This document shows positions 1 to 7,650 of a stretch of 8,810 bases of DNA, piece after piece. Position 1 is the first letter of the stretch. Each line of letters starts with the position of its first letter. The stretch is taken from positions 1 through 8,810 of the forward strand of contig CALIEL010000237.1 of the NCBI GenBank assembly GCA_938022235.1, read 5' to 3'. The notes under the pieces were generated by a model, which made no database searches, was not told where the DNA came from, and saw nothing but the letters and a program-made list of their open reading frames with translations. Made by a program: the position numbers and the translations under genes. The DNA is from Oribacterium parvum (GTDB lineage: Bacteria > Bacillota > Clostridia > Lachnospirales > Lachnospiraceae).

Positions 1-1020
1 ATCCAGCAAGCCATGGCACAACAGATGATGCCGATTTATGAGCCTCTGTTTGCAGATGGAAGCTACGGCTATCGTCCCGGACGGAGCGCAAAAGATGCCA
101 TACGGAAGGTAAAGGAGTATGCGGAGCAAGGATATACCCAAGCGGTAAGTCTAGACTTGTCCAAATACTTTGACACACTGAACCATATCATTCTGGTGAA
201 CCTGCTACGCAGAGAGATCAAGGATGAGCGTGTCATCCAGATGGTAAAGCGATATCTGAAAAGCGGAGTCATGGAAAATGGAGTGGTCATCGATACAGAG
301 GAAGGTTCGCCACAGGGAGGGAATCTGTCTCCGCTGTTGGCAAACATCTACCTCAATGAATTTGATCAGGAGTATCTGAGACGTGGAGTTCCGTGCATAC
401 GCTATGCGGACGACATTGTCCTATTGGCAAAGAGCGAACGAGCGGCAAAGAGATTACTGGAGACGAGCACGAAGTATCTGGAAGAAACCTTGAAATTGAA
501 GGTGAATCAGGAGAAAAGCCGTGTGGTCAGTGCATTTGCAATCCGAAATTTTAAGTACCTCGGCTTTGCACTGGGAAGGAACGGAAGCGGAATATTTATC
601 CGAGTTCATGCAAAGTCGATGGAAAAGTTCAAAGCCCGATTGAGAGAGCTTTCTTCCCGAAAACGCTGTCAAAGCATCAGACCGGCACTTGAAAAGATAA
701 AGGTCTATGTAAGAGGGTGGATGAACTACTACGGAACCGCAAGCATGAAGAATCAAGTCGATGCTCTGAATGGATGGCTGCGTCACCGCATTCGTATGTG
801 CATTTGGAAACAATGGAAGAAGTTCAAGACAAAGAAGCGTAAGCTGATTGGACTGGGCGTTCCGGAATATTTTGCACATCAAGCGGCAGGATGCCGTCGC
901 GGATACTGGTGGACGACCAACACAGGAGCGGTCAAAAGAGCTCTAACAAAAGAAAGACTGGTACGATGGGGCCTTTATGATCTCACTCTTGCGTACCAGT
1001 CAGTGCACGTAAACTATTGA
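1..1020 (+). CDS. ltrA: Group II intron reverse transcriptase/maturase, N-terminus cut by window edge
   Basis: The multifunctional intron protein helps its host RNA splice and copies it into DNA during mobility. The frame is open to base 1, so the ATG at 13 is an internal methionine and not the true start. Visible RT motifs are GYRPGRSA, the DLSKYFDTLNH block holding the first catalytic Asp, the SPQGGNLSPLLANIYL block, and the YADD active site at bases 403-414. The maturase (X) domain follows, with RGWMNYYG near bases 712-735 and a basic tail containing RRGYWWTTNTGAVKRAL. No HNH endonuclease domain follows; the protein ends in HVNY, two bases before domain V. This suggests an endonuclease-minus lineage. 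There is no internal stop or frameshift, so the visible part looks intact. The intron class was not assigned with certainty. Confidence 0.93.
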   Translation: MQQAMAQQMMPIYEPLFADGSYGYRPGRSAKDAIRKVKEYAEQGYTQAVSLDLSKYFDTLNHIILVNLLRREIKDERVIQMVKRYLKSGVMENGVVIDTEEGSPQGGNLSPLLANIYLNEFDQEYLRRGVPCIRYADDIVLLAKSERAAKRLLETSTKYLEETLKLKVNQEKSRVVSAFAIRNFKYLGFALGRNGSGIFIRVHAKSMEKFKARLRELSSRKRCQSIRPALEKIKVYVRGWMNYYGTASMKNQVDALNGWLRHRIRMCIWKQWKKFKTKKRKLIGLGVPEYFAHQAAGCRRGYWWTTNTGAVKRALTKERLVRWGLYDLTLAYQSVHVNY

Positions 1021-1092
1021 AACCGCCGTGTACCGAACGGTACGCACGGTGGTGTGAGAGGACGGGGGTTAATCACCCCCTCCTACTCGATT
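1021..1092 (+). ncRNA. Group II intron ribozyme domains V and VI
   Basis: Domain V: a 9-bp lower stem pairs 1022-1030 with 1045-1053, a CG bulge lies at 1043-1044, and a 4-bp upper stem is capped by GAAC (1035-1038). The fourth pair of the lower stem is a G-U wobble flanked by C-G pairs, giving a CGC-type catalytic triad. Domain VI: GAG (1056-1058) pairs with CTC (1086-1088), AGGA (1059-1062) with TCCT (1081-1084), and five G with five C (1064-1068 with 1076-1080). A1085 is left bulged as the expected branch-point adenosine. These pairings were read by eye and match the group II core. Confidence 0.88.
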
Positions 1093-1156
1093 AAGGACTC
1101 CCGTCCAATCTTCAAAGGGATGCGGATTTGCCCCACATCTCCCAAAAATCAATAGT

Positions 1157-1201
1157 AAAGGACAAGGCAGTGCACGCAAAAAGGGTGCTGCCTTGTCCTT
1201 T
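1157..1201 (-). terminator. Inverted-repeat terminator after the transport operon, possibly bidirectional
   Basis: A perfect 14-bp inverted repeat (AAAGGACAAGGCAG at 1157-1170, complement at 1188-1201) encloses a 17-base loop. On the minus strand it begins 28 bases after the TAA of the last transporter gene and ends in CCTTT, followed by an interrupted T-rich stretch. The stem is symmetric and has T at its 3' end on both strands, so it could also stop transcription coming from the intron side. The 3' flank between the intron and this stem (1093-1156) holds no gene I can support. Confidence 0.8.
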
Positions 1202-1229
1202 AACCAATAACATATGACAGATAATCTTA

Positions 1230-2945
1230 TTAGCTTCCCGCCTGCAGCCTTACCATATTGCTGAAAATACCACCATGCTTCATCAACTCTTCCGGTCTAC
1301 CCTGTTCTGCAACCTTGCCATCTTCCAGCACCACGATTTTGTCTGCCCCTGCCACAGTACGCATACGGTGAGCAATCACGAGTACAGTTTTGTCGCGCAG
1401 AAGTTCAGATAACGCCTCCTGCACCATGCTTTCATTTTCTACATCCATAGATGCGGTAGCTTCATCCAGAATAATGACCGGCGCATCCTTCAAAATCGCA
1501 CGGGCGATGGAAATTCGCTGGCGTTCGCCACCGGAAAGGGTACAGCCGTTTTCTCCGATTCTGCTTTGATACCCCTCCGGCAAACGGGAGACAAATTCCT
1601 CACACCTTGCTGCTTTGGCAGCTTTTATCACTTCCTCATCCGTGGCGTTTTGCCGACCAAGCCGGATATTTTCCATTATGGTATTGTCAAACAGGGTAAC
1701 ATCTTGAAAAACAATGGAGTAGTTTCGATACAACACCTCCGGCTCTATGGTCGTTACATCCACGCCGCCGAGCAGAACCTTTCCCTTATCTGCATCCCAA
1801 AAGCGGGCTGCCAATCGGGATACGGTTGATTTTCCACTGCCGGAATGTCCTACAAGCGCAGTAATTTCCCCCTGCTTTGCTACAAAGGAAACGCCTTTCA
1901 ACACAGGGGTATCCTTATAGGAAAATTCCACATTGGAAAATTCAATATCAAAGCCTTGATTATTGCAGACATTCGCACCGGTCTGTTCCGAAGTAGCCTC
2001 CATTTCTTTTGTCCGGCGGATACTGACCAGTGCGGAGAACATTTCAGCCATCAGCATGAAGCAGGAGCCAAACGGCTCATAAATCCTGCCTGCTATCAGC
2101 AGATAAAGCAGGAACATATTAACAGAGAGGCTTCCCTGTGTCATTAAAACCCCGCCTACAAGCAACACCGTCACCAGGCCGAAGCGAAGGACAAACTGTG
2201 CAAGCGTAACTACTGTACCGGGAACAAGCTCATTGCGAAATGCACACGCAATTACATTGTCCAGTTTTTTTCTTACTCCGGCTAAATATTCCTGCTCCGT
2301 TCCAGAAGAACGAAGTTCAGAAACTACATCAAGATACTCCTGCACACCGTCATAAGCGGCACGATAGGCATCGTAATTCTTTTCCTCCGCATTCTGCTGC
2401 ATCCTTCTTCCGGCAAATACAATCACACCGGCAACAGGAACGGGAAGAACAATGCAAAGTCCCATACGCCAATCGACACAGAGCAGGCAGGCGGAAATCA
2501 CAAGGAACATCACGATTGTTCCAAACAGCCCCGGAACTGCATTTGAGAATATCCGTTCCAGTTTTGAGCAGTCACCCATCATCGTGGACGTCAGGTCGGA
2601 AAGGTCACGCTGCCCAAAGAAAGAGAGCGGAAGCCGCCGCAGCTTTTCTGCCAGAGTAATTCGCCGGTTTGCGCTTTCCCGATAGGCAACCGTATAGGTA
2701 AGATGGTACTGCACCCATTGTGTTAAAAAGATAATTCCACAAAGCCCTATTGCCATCAGCAAAATGACATCTGACCGGAGGGTAAAACCTTCGCCGCCAC
2801 ATATTTTATCTAAAAGCGCCATCGTTACCATCATTAAAAGCGAAACGGGAGCCATAATCGCTAAATTGGAAATCGCTGTGGCAGCGATACCCCTTTTCAG
2901 TTCACGCACTCCGTCATCGCTCAATCCGAGTAAATTCTTCAGCAT
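1230..2945 (-). CDS. ABC transporter, exporter-fold half-transporter (membrane domain + ATPase), YbtQ/IrtB-like position
   Basis: This 571-residue protein has the usual half-transporter length. Residues 1-310 form the membrane domain, with hydrophobic segments near 23-45, 58-82, 138-180 and 245-285. The ATPase domain follows: A-loop Tyr343, Walker A GHSGSGKS at 366-373, Q-loop Gln414, signature LSGGE at 470-474, Walker B IILDE ending at Glu495, and H-loop His526. All catalytic residues are present. AGGAGG lies seven bases before the ATG, and the start overlaps the previous gene's TGA by seven bases, so the two are probably translationally coupled and made in equal amounts. It most likely pairs with the exporter half of the upstream protein. 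The exporter fold normally means efflux, but YbtPQ and IrtAB show that such pairs can import siderophores, and the neighbouring ECF genes favour uptake. The substrate is unknown. Confidence 0.93.
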   Translation of the reverse strand: MLKNLLGLSDDGVRELKRGIAATAISNLAIMAPVSLLMMVTMALLDKICGGEGFTLRSDVILLMAIGLCGIIFLTQWVQYHLTYTVAYRESANRRITLAEKLRRLPLSFFGQRDLSDLTSTMMGDCSKLERIFSNAVPGLFGTIVMFLVISACLLCVDWRMGLCIVLPVPVAGVIVFAGRRMQQNAEEKNYDAYRAAYDGVQEYLDVVSELRSSGTEQEYLAGVRKKLDNVIACAFRNELVPGTVVTLAQFVLRFGLVTVLLVGGVLMTQGSLSVNMFLLYLLIAGRIYEPFGSCFMLMAEMFSALVSIRRTKEMEATSEQTGANVCNNQGFDIEFSNVEFSYKDTPVLKGVSFVAKQGEITALVGHSGSGKSTVSRLAARFWDADKGKVLLGGVDVTTIEPEVLYRNYSIVFQDVTLFDNTIMENIRLGRQNATDEEVIKAAKAARCEEFVSRLPEGYQSRIGENGCTLSGGERQRISIARAILKDAPVIILDEATASMDVENESMVQEALSELLRDKTVLVIAHRMRTVAGADKIVVLEDGKVAEQGRPEELMKHGGIFSNMVRLQAGS

Positions 2946-5900
2946 GTTGCAGCCTCCTGTTCCTGCCCGCTTTTCAGGGCATCATGGTGCACCCCTGCGG
3001 TGTTTCCTGCGTTATCCATCTGCCAGCGAATTGACTTCTGATATTCTGTCCACATACGGGCATATTCGCCCTGTCTTGCAGCTAATTCCTCATGTCTGCC
3101 GTACTCCGCTATCTGTCCGCCCTTCATCACGATGATTTGGTCTGCATCGGTAATAGTAGAGAGACGGTGCGCAATCATAATTACCGTTTTGTTTTTTGTC
3201 AGTTCATTCAATGCCTGTTGAATCTGTGCTTCATTTTCCGGGTCTGCAAAAGCGGTGGCCTCGTCCAAAACGATGATAGGGGCATCCTTCAATATTGCTC
3301 TCGCAATAGCGAGCCGCTGTATTTCGCCACCGGAAAGATATACACCTTTTCCTCCAATCATCGTATGGATTCCATCAGGGAGTTTTTCGAGAATATCATC
3401 ACATCCAGCTAAATGCAGAGCGTTCAAAATATCCTCTGCGGCTGCGTTCTTTTTCCCGCCCCGGACATTTTCTTCAATGCTTGCTTTCAGCAGCTTTGGA
3501 TTTTGAAATACAAAGGCAACTCTTTCCATCAACGCCTTCCTGTTCATGGAAGAAAGTGCTACGCCTCCGATGGAAATGCACCCCTCCTGAATATCATAAA
3601 ACCGTGGAATTAAAGAGCCTATGGTACTTTTGCCTGAGCCGGAATGTCCCACCAAAGCAGTCACGGTTCCGCCTTTCGCAAGGAAGCTGACATCGGAAAT
3701 GGCAGGGCCCTCGCCTGTAGGATAAGTAAAAGTCACATGGTTGAATCTTACATCATTACCCTGCGGCAGTTTGAACTCTCTTGGCTCTGCCTGCTCCCTT
3801 GTCAGCAGGATTTCATCAATGCGCCGCATGGATTCCACAGCCTGCATCTTGTAGTTGGTCATATACATCAATTTGTTCAGCATAGCTGCACAGGCAGGTG
3901 CAAAAATCAAATAGAATAAAAAGTTTTGTGCAAATGTTTCCAAATCTGCCGCGGCTGCCATACCAATCAAGGCTGCCGGGATCAAGGCAAGAAACGAGGA
4001 GTTTACCACAGTATTAAACGCCACATACCCCGGCTTGCAGGCCATCGTATAGGCTAAGGCGTAATCCCGGTAGGCATGGATGGCTTCTTTGAAACGGCGC
4101 AGCGAATGAACGGACTGACCAAAGATTTTAATGACGGAAATTCCTCTGACGTACTCCACCGCTTCATGGCTCATGTCCTCTTGCGCATCCTGATAGCGTT
4201 TCATAAAATTCATGGTTTCTTCACCCATCATAGACATTTGAAACGCAAAACCGATCATCATAAGCACCAGCACAGGAAGTCCAATCCGCCAGTCAACCGC
4301 AAGCATGAGAAGCGCCGCAGCAACCATAGACACCTGTGCCCCTACGAGGTCAGGAAGCTGATGTGCCAGATAGCTTTCTGTCTGTTTACTGTTTTCATCT
4401 ATGATTTTCCGCAGTTTTCCGCTGTTGTTTTCTTCAAAATATCCCAGAGGCAGCCTTGACAGATGTTCCAATACTGCCATTTTCAAATTCTGTTCCGTAT
4501 GAAAAGCAGCTTTGTGAGACAAAAGCAGGGCAATAAAATTGACAATCAAGCCTGCCAGTTCAAACCCAAGCGCCCAAAGCCCCCAATACGCCAACGCAGA
4601 CGCATCTATGCTGCCGCCAAGCAGGAAATCCAAAAGCTCCCTTGCGGCAAAATAAACACAAAGAAACGGCGCTAACAGCAATAATGCACTCGCTCCGGCA
4701 AGAAGCTGGGAGAGAAAGAGCATGGGACCAAATGGAGCCGTAAATTCCAACAATCTTGGAATACCGGTTTTTTGCGGTTTTCTTATCTGTGCATCTTCTC
4801 TAAATACTTTCCACATATAGATGTTCCCCCTTTCATCTAATGGCAGGAGCTTTTTTACTTCTCCTGCATGAATATGTAAAATATGTGTGGCACAGCGGGC
4901 AATCAGCTCCGGGTCATGGGATACGATAAGAGAGCATACGGCATTCTCGTTCGCTTTTCGTATGATTTCTACAGTGCGAAGCAGATTGTCCCCATCCTGT
5001 CCGCTGGTTGGCTCATCATACAGCATGACCGGACGTCGGTTACAGATCGCTGTTGCAAGAGAAAGCCGCTGTTGCTGTCCGCCGGAAAGAGAACCGGGGT
5101 GTCTGTTTTCCAATCCCGCCAACCCTAACTCACGGAGTACCGCCTGTGCCTGTTCCTCTGTTAAAGAAGGATTGTTTAGCGTAAGCTCACCCATTACACT
5201 GTCGCTAAAAAGCTGGTGTCCTGCCTCCTGCATGACAAGGAAAGCTGTTTCCGGCAGTCTTTTGTTCGGAACTGTTTTTCCTTCTATCATAATCGTTCCG
5301 TTATGCCTGAGAAGCCCCGCAAGGCATAAACTCAGCGTGGACTTACCTGCACCGTTCTCGCCAATGACCGCAACAATCGCTCCTTTTGGAATTGCCAGGT
5401 GGCGAATATCCAATACCTGGCGCTGCCCACGGTTAAAGGTCAGACCGTGGATTTCGATTGCCGGTTCCTGATTCAAATTTCGATTCGCGGTTTCGGGCAT
5501 GATATGAAGCTGCTGCGGATTGACTGCACGAAGCCCCAAAGCAGTCCTTTCCTGCTGCGTCAGTGCGTTTATTTCTTTCGGCTCGTATTCCCTGATAATC
5601 CGTCCGTTATCCATTAAGATATATCGGTCAGTCATTCCGCTAAGATACCATAGGCGATGTTCGGACATTAAAATTGTCTTTCCGTCCTCTTTCATGGTGC
5701 GAATCAGCTTTTGCAGCTTTTGTATGCTTTCCATGTCCAGATTGGACGAAGGCTCATCCAATACCACCACCTCTGGCAAGGACGCATAGACAGAGCCACA
5801 GGCAATCTGCTGTTTTTCCCCGCCGGACAGTTCAAAAATGTCCCGTTCCAGCAGTTCCTCCAAATGCAGATGATAAGCGACTTCCTCAAGCCGCTTTTTC

Positions 5901-6268
5901 ATTTTCTCCCTTGGCATATTTTGATTTTCCAGATTAAATGCCATTTCCCCTGTGGTATCCATGTGAAAAAACTGAGTCCGTGGATTTTGAAAAACACTTC
6001 CCACAAATCTTGAGATTTTCGGCAGATCAGACGAGGGGATGTCCATGCCATGTACCCTTACAGCTCCCTGTAGGTTTCCAGCGTAAAAATGTGGTGCAAG
6101 CCCATTGACAAGACGCAGCATTGTGGTTTTTCCACAGCCGCTTTTTCCGCACAGGACAATACATTCGCCCTTTTTGATGTGCAGATTCACATCTTTTAAT
6201 ACTACAGAGGAAGCAGGCGTTTCCATACCCGTCTGATAGGAAAATGATACATTTTCAAATGTTACCAT
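2939..6268 (-). CDS. Fused ECF double ATPase and ABC half-transporter (three ATPase domains in one frame)
   Basis: The 1109-residue ORF contains three modules. The first ECF-type ATPase has Walker A GKSGCGKT 41-48, Gln94, LSGGE 147-151, Walker B ending at Glu172 and His204. The second has GENGAGKS 303-310, Gln347, LSGGQ 394-398, Glu419 and His451. After a short linker, an exporter-fold membrane domain (about 505-820) leads into a third ATPase with GHSGSGKS 874-881, Gln922, LSGGE 978-982, Glu1003 and His1034. The first two ATPases should drive the EcfT/S genes upstream; the third should pair with the downstream half-transporter. GGAGG lies six bases before the ATG, and the gap from EcfT is 15 bases. 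The fusion is unusual: these are normally two proteins of about 480 and 600 residues, and the junction (residues 471-485) holds signals for separate translation. The C-terminus has about 30 extra residues after the ATPase domain. Confidence 0.85.
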   Translation of the reverse strand: MVTFENVSFSYQTGMETPASSVVLKDVNLHIKKGECIVLCGKSGCGKTTMLRLVNGLAPHFYAGNLQGAVRVHGMDIPSSDLPKISRFVGSVFQNPRTQFFHMDTTGEMAFNLENQNMPREKMKKRLEEVAYHLHLEELLERDIFELSGGEKQQIACGSVYASLPEVVVLDEPSSNLDMESIQKLQKLIRTMKEDGKTILMSEHRLWYLSGMTDRYILMDNGRIIREYEPKEINALTQQERTALGLRAVNPQQLHIMPETANRNLNQEPAIEIHGLTFNRGQRQVLDIRHLAIPKGAIVAVIGENGAGKSTLSLCLAGLLRHNGTIMIEGKTVPNKRLPETAFLVMQEAGHQLFSDSVMGELTLNNPSLTEEQAQAVLRELGLAGLENRHPGSLSGGQQQRLSLATAICNRRPVMLYDEPTSGQDGDNLLRTVEIIRKANENAVCSLIVSHDPELIARCATHILHIHAGEVKKLLPLDERGNIYMWKVFREDAQIRKPQKTGIPRLLEFTAPFGPMLFLSQLLAGASALLLLAPFLCVYFAARELLDFLLGGSIDASALAYWGLWALGFELAGLIVNFIALLLSHKAAFHTEQNLKMAVLEHLSRLPLGYFEENNSGKLRKIIDENSKQTESYLAHQLPDLVGAQVSMVAAALLMLAVDWRIGLPVLVLMMIGFAFQMSMMGEETMNFMKRYQDAQEDMSHEAVEYVRGISVIKIFGQSVHSLRRFKEAIHAYRDYALAYTMACKPGYVAFNTVVNSSFLALIPAALIGMAAAADLETFAQNFLFYLIFAPACAAMLNKLMYMTNYKMQAVESMRRIDEILLTREQAEPREFKLPQGNDVRFNHVTFTYPTGEGPAISDVSFLAKGGTVTALVGHSGSGKSTIGSLIPRFYDIQEGCISIGGVALSSMNRKALMERVAFVFQNPKLLKASIEENVRGGKKNAAAEDILNALHLAGCDDILEKLPDGIHTMIGGKGVYLSGGEIQRLAIARAILKDAPIIVLDEATAFADPENEAQIQQALNELTKNKTVIMIAHRLSTITDADQIIVMKGGQIAEYGRHEELAARQGEYARMWTEYQKSIRWQMDNAGNTAGVHHDALKSGQEQEAATC
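4814..4833 (-). promoter_or_regulatory. Internal ribosome binding site and ATG for the exporter half alone
   Basis: AAAGGGGG (4833-4826) is followed after nine bases by ATG (4816-4814), in the same frame as the long ORF at Met485. Translation from here would give a 625-residue half-transporter of ordinary architecture (4816-2939). The site lies immediately after stop codons in both other frames. This is the arrangement expected between two adjacent genes, so the exporter may be made separately even if the fusion is also made. Confidence 0.65.
4843..4867 (-). other. Hairpin with A AAA AAG slippery heptamer at the fusion junction (candidate -1 frameshift or indel site)
   Basis: On the coding strand, GCAGGAG (4867-4861) and CTCCTGC (4849-4843) form a perfect 7-bp stem around an 11-base loop. 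The loop contains A AAA AAG (4856-4850) in the zero-frame phase GTA AAA AAG, which is codons 471-473. This is the same heptamer and phase as the dnaX frameshift site. A -1 slip would add Ala-Pro-Ala-Ile-Arg and stop at TGA (4835-4833), giving a 478-residue double ATPase. The stem encloses the heptamer rather than lying downstream of it, and AGGAG is only four bases upstream, so this is not a textbook frameshift signal. One extra A in the genome would produce the same split. Confidence 0.5.
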
Positions 6269-6283
6269 AAAAATCCTCCCCTC

Positions 6284-6985
6284 TCACCAAAGCAGATTCC
6301 ATACAAGGACAATGACGGAAACTGCAACAAATATCCAATCCAGCGCCTTCATCTTCACTTCAAGGAAACTGCTTCGGGGATGGTCTTTATCAAATCCACG
6401 AGCCATAACTGCTGCGGACATTTCATCCACAATCGCCGAACTTTGCAAAAGAAACGGCACTAACATATTTTCCAGCATATACAGAGGGCGACGCAGTACA
6501 TTTTTTATGGACAGAGCCATTCCACGCAGACGCATTGCCTGTGTGATGACCTGCCATTCCTCTGTCAGCGTGGGCACAAAACGAAACATGACCGCTATGG
6601 GAATAATGACCACATTTGGCAGGTGCATCGCCATAAACGCGCTGATATATTGTCCCACGGTTGAGGTTTTCGTGACAATATAAAAGGCGCCAAACAGAGG
6701 AAGCAAAAACCGAAGCACATGGCACAACAACAGGGCTGCATATTGGGGCGGGCCGGACAATCTTCCCACCACAAACAAGTCACATAAGAACATAACTGCA
6801 AATGTAATGGAAACATTCAACGTCCACCGCCACTTTTTACAAACCAGCATTGTAATACCGCAAAACAGAATCAGGGCAATCTCCTGAATATACGTCATAC
6901 CTGAAAAAGTCGAGAAGCAAGCAGCGACAAATACCGCCAGCTTGCTTCTCGGATCTAACACAGTTCTTGAATTTTTCTGCGTCAT
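6284..6985 (-). CDS. Energy-coupling factor transporter transmembrane component (EcfT family)
   Basis: This 233-residue membrane protein would link the substrate-binding S component to the ATPases in an ECF importer. Hydrophobic segments lie near residues 13-49, 56-74, 82-104, 119-138 and 215-233. Between them, a cytoplasmic region carries the two Ala-Arg-Gly coupling motifs of the family: AMRLRG at 150-155 and AVMARG at 192-197. The length and motif spacing match EcfT. Its ATG shares one base with the TAA of the S-component gene (TAATG), and no clear ribosome binding site precedes it, so translation is probably coupled to that gene. The double ATPase starts 15 bases after its stop. With its own T, S and A genes, the operon has a dedicated (group I-like) ECF module. 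Confidence 0.9.
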   Translation of the reverse strand: MTQKNSRTVLDPRSKLAVFVAACFSTFSGMTYIQEIALILFCGITMLVCKKWRWTLNVSITFAVMFLCDLFVVGRLSGPPQYAALLLCHVLRFLLPLFGAFYIVTKTSTVGQYISAFMAMHLPNVVIIPIAVMFRFVPTLTEEWQVITQAMRLRGMALSIKNVLRRPLYMLENMLVPFLLQSSAIVDEMSAAVMARGFDKDHPRSSFLEVKMKALDWIFVAVSVIVLVWNLLW

Positions 6986-7569
6986 TACGCAACAATACCG
7001 GCTTTCACAAAATGCTTGGTCAGAATACGCTTACCGAACAGACCGCCCAGAAGTCCGCCCAACAGAGCCAGTGCAATGAATACTACAATAATCCAATTCG
7101 GAGTCAGAGAATCGAGTGTAGCAGCATACTCAGCCCCATAATATGTAGTGCAGATGGAAAGAAACGCATCTTTCGCAATCAAAATTGCAAAGAACGGGCC
7201 CATCGAGGTCAGGTTAAACACACAGTAGCTTGCGATAAGAGCTTTGGCAGAATTGCGGCGTTTTCCGGCTACGATAAGTTCTGCTATCACGCCCCATACG
7301 ATAGCGGCAATCAGCGGATAAAATGTAGCCATAGAGGTAATCAGTCCTACAAGCACAGCGAGAATAAAAATAGAGCCGGTGCGGGGGACTTTCAATGAAT
7401 ACAGCATATACACCGAGCCTAATATAATGCCGGCAATCAGCGGTGTTGCCAGATAGAGTATTGGAACGATAGGCAGTATCATTGACGATAATACAGTGAG
7501 CAGGACAAGGTAGATTGCTCCGAATGCACCTGCGGAAATTAAGTCTTTTGTAGTAAGTTTTGTTTTCAT
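6985..7569 (-). CDS. Putative ECF transporter S component, MptD/Trep_Strep family
   Basis: This 194-residue, very hydrophobic protein should provide substrate recognition for the ECF importer. It begins MKTKLTTKDLI, a cytoplasmic start followed at once by the first membrane helix. About six segments can be seen (roughly 12-33, 38-57, 66-84, 85-101, 110-132 and 158-178), with a basic tail ending GKRILTKHFVKAG. The pattern matches the MptD/Trep_Strep S-component family, whose substrates are not settled. The start at 7569 was chosen over an ATG at 7620 because AAGGTG lies five bases before it and the 17 extra residues do not look like the family. It is the first gene of the operon, about 80-100 bases after the candidate promoter, and is coupled to EcfT by a one-base overlap. 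Confidence 0.85.
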   Translation of the reverse strand: MKTKLTTKDLISAGAFGAIYLVLLTVLSSMILPIVPILYLATPLIAGIILGSVYMLYSLKVPRTGSIFILAVLVGLITSMATFYPLIAAIVWGVIAELIVAGKRRNSAKALIASYCVFNLTSMGPFFAILIAKDAFLSICTTYYGAEYAATLDSLTPNWIIVVFIALALLGGLLGGLFGKRILTKHFVKAGIVA

Positions 7570-7591
7570 AACGACACCTTCGCTTTCTTGA

Positions 7592-7617
7592 AAATGGCAG
7601 GAGATTCCAAGCCATTT
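7592..7617 (-). repeat. Leader hairpin before the S-component gene
   Basis: AAATGGC and GCCATTT form perfect 7-bp arms around a 12-base loop on the minus strand. The structure ends 22 bases before the ATG at 7569. It has no T-tract and does not cover the AAGGTG ribosome binding site. Its role is unknown; it could stabilise the transcript or affect initiation. Confidence 0.4.
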
Positions 7618-7629
7618 CATTTTTATGTA

Positions 7630-7650
7630 GTATGCAGTATGCAGTTAGCA
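7630..7650. repeat. Three tandem 7-bp repeats in the operon promoter region
   Basis: On the plus strand, GTATGCA (7630-7636), GTATGCA (7637-7643) and GTTAGCA (7644-7650) stand head to tail. The third differs at two positions and doubles as one arm of the palindrome at 7644-7659. Direct repeats with sub-helical spacing beside a promoter can be regulator sites, but seven bases is shorter than the usual one-turn phasing for AraC proteins. Confidence 0.5.

Larger units (their letters stand above)
1..1092 (+). mobile_element. Group II intron, 3' portion (5' end outside window)
   Basis: This is a retroelement made of a self-splicing RNA with an internal reverse transcriptase/maturase gene. The visible part holds most of the maturase reading frame, then domain V and domain VI directly after its stop codon, which is the expected order when the ORF sits in domain IV. 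The 3' splice site should lie at about 1091/1092, six or seven bases after the bulged adenosine of domain VI. The 5' exon and domains I-III are outside the window, so the insertion target cannot be read. The element points toward the transport operon and ends 137 bases from its last stop codon. Confidence 0.9.

Noticed and set aside
1093..1155. Open stretch after the intron (about 21 codons to a TAG) that could be the tail of an interrupted gene
   Set aside because: This length without a stop is common by chance, and the encoded residues match no family I recognise.
1157..1201. Idea that the intron chose this site because of the terminator hairpin, as group IIC introns do
   Set aside because: Those introns insert just downstream of a hairpin in the 5' exon. 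Here the hairpin is on the 3' side, 64 bases away; the 5' exon is not visible.
4850..4856. Transcriptional slippage on the A-tract
   Set aside because: Six A is shorter than the runs of about eight or nine that usually cause efficient RNA polymerase slippage; kept only as a minor alternative to ribosomal frameshifting or indel.
4887..5471. 194-codon plus-strand ORF rich in Ser and Arg
   Set aside because: It lies antisense to the conserved second ATPase domain; composition and lack of start signals mark it as a shadow.
7570..7620. Upstream ATG at 7620 extending the S-component gene by 17 residues
   Set aside because: It has no ribosome binding site, and the extension contains the leader hairpin; the start at 7569 has AAGGTG at good spacing.
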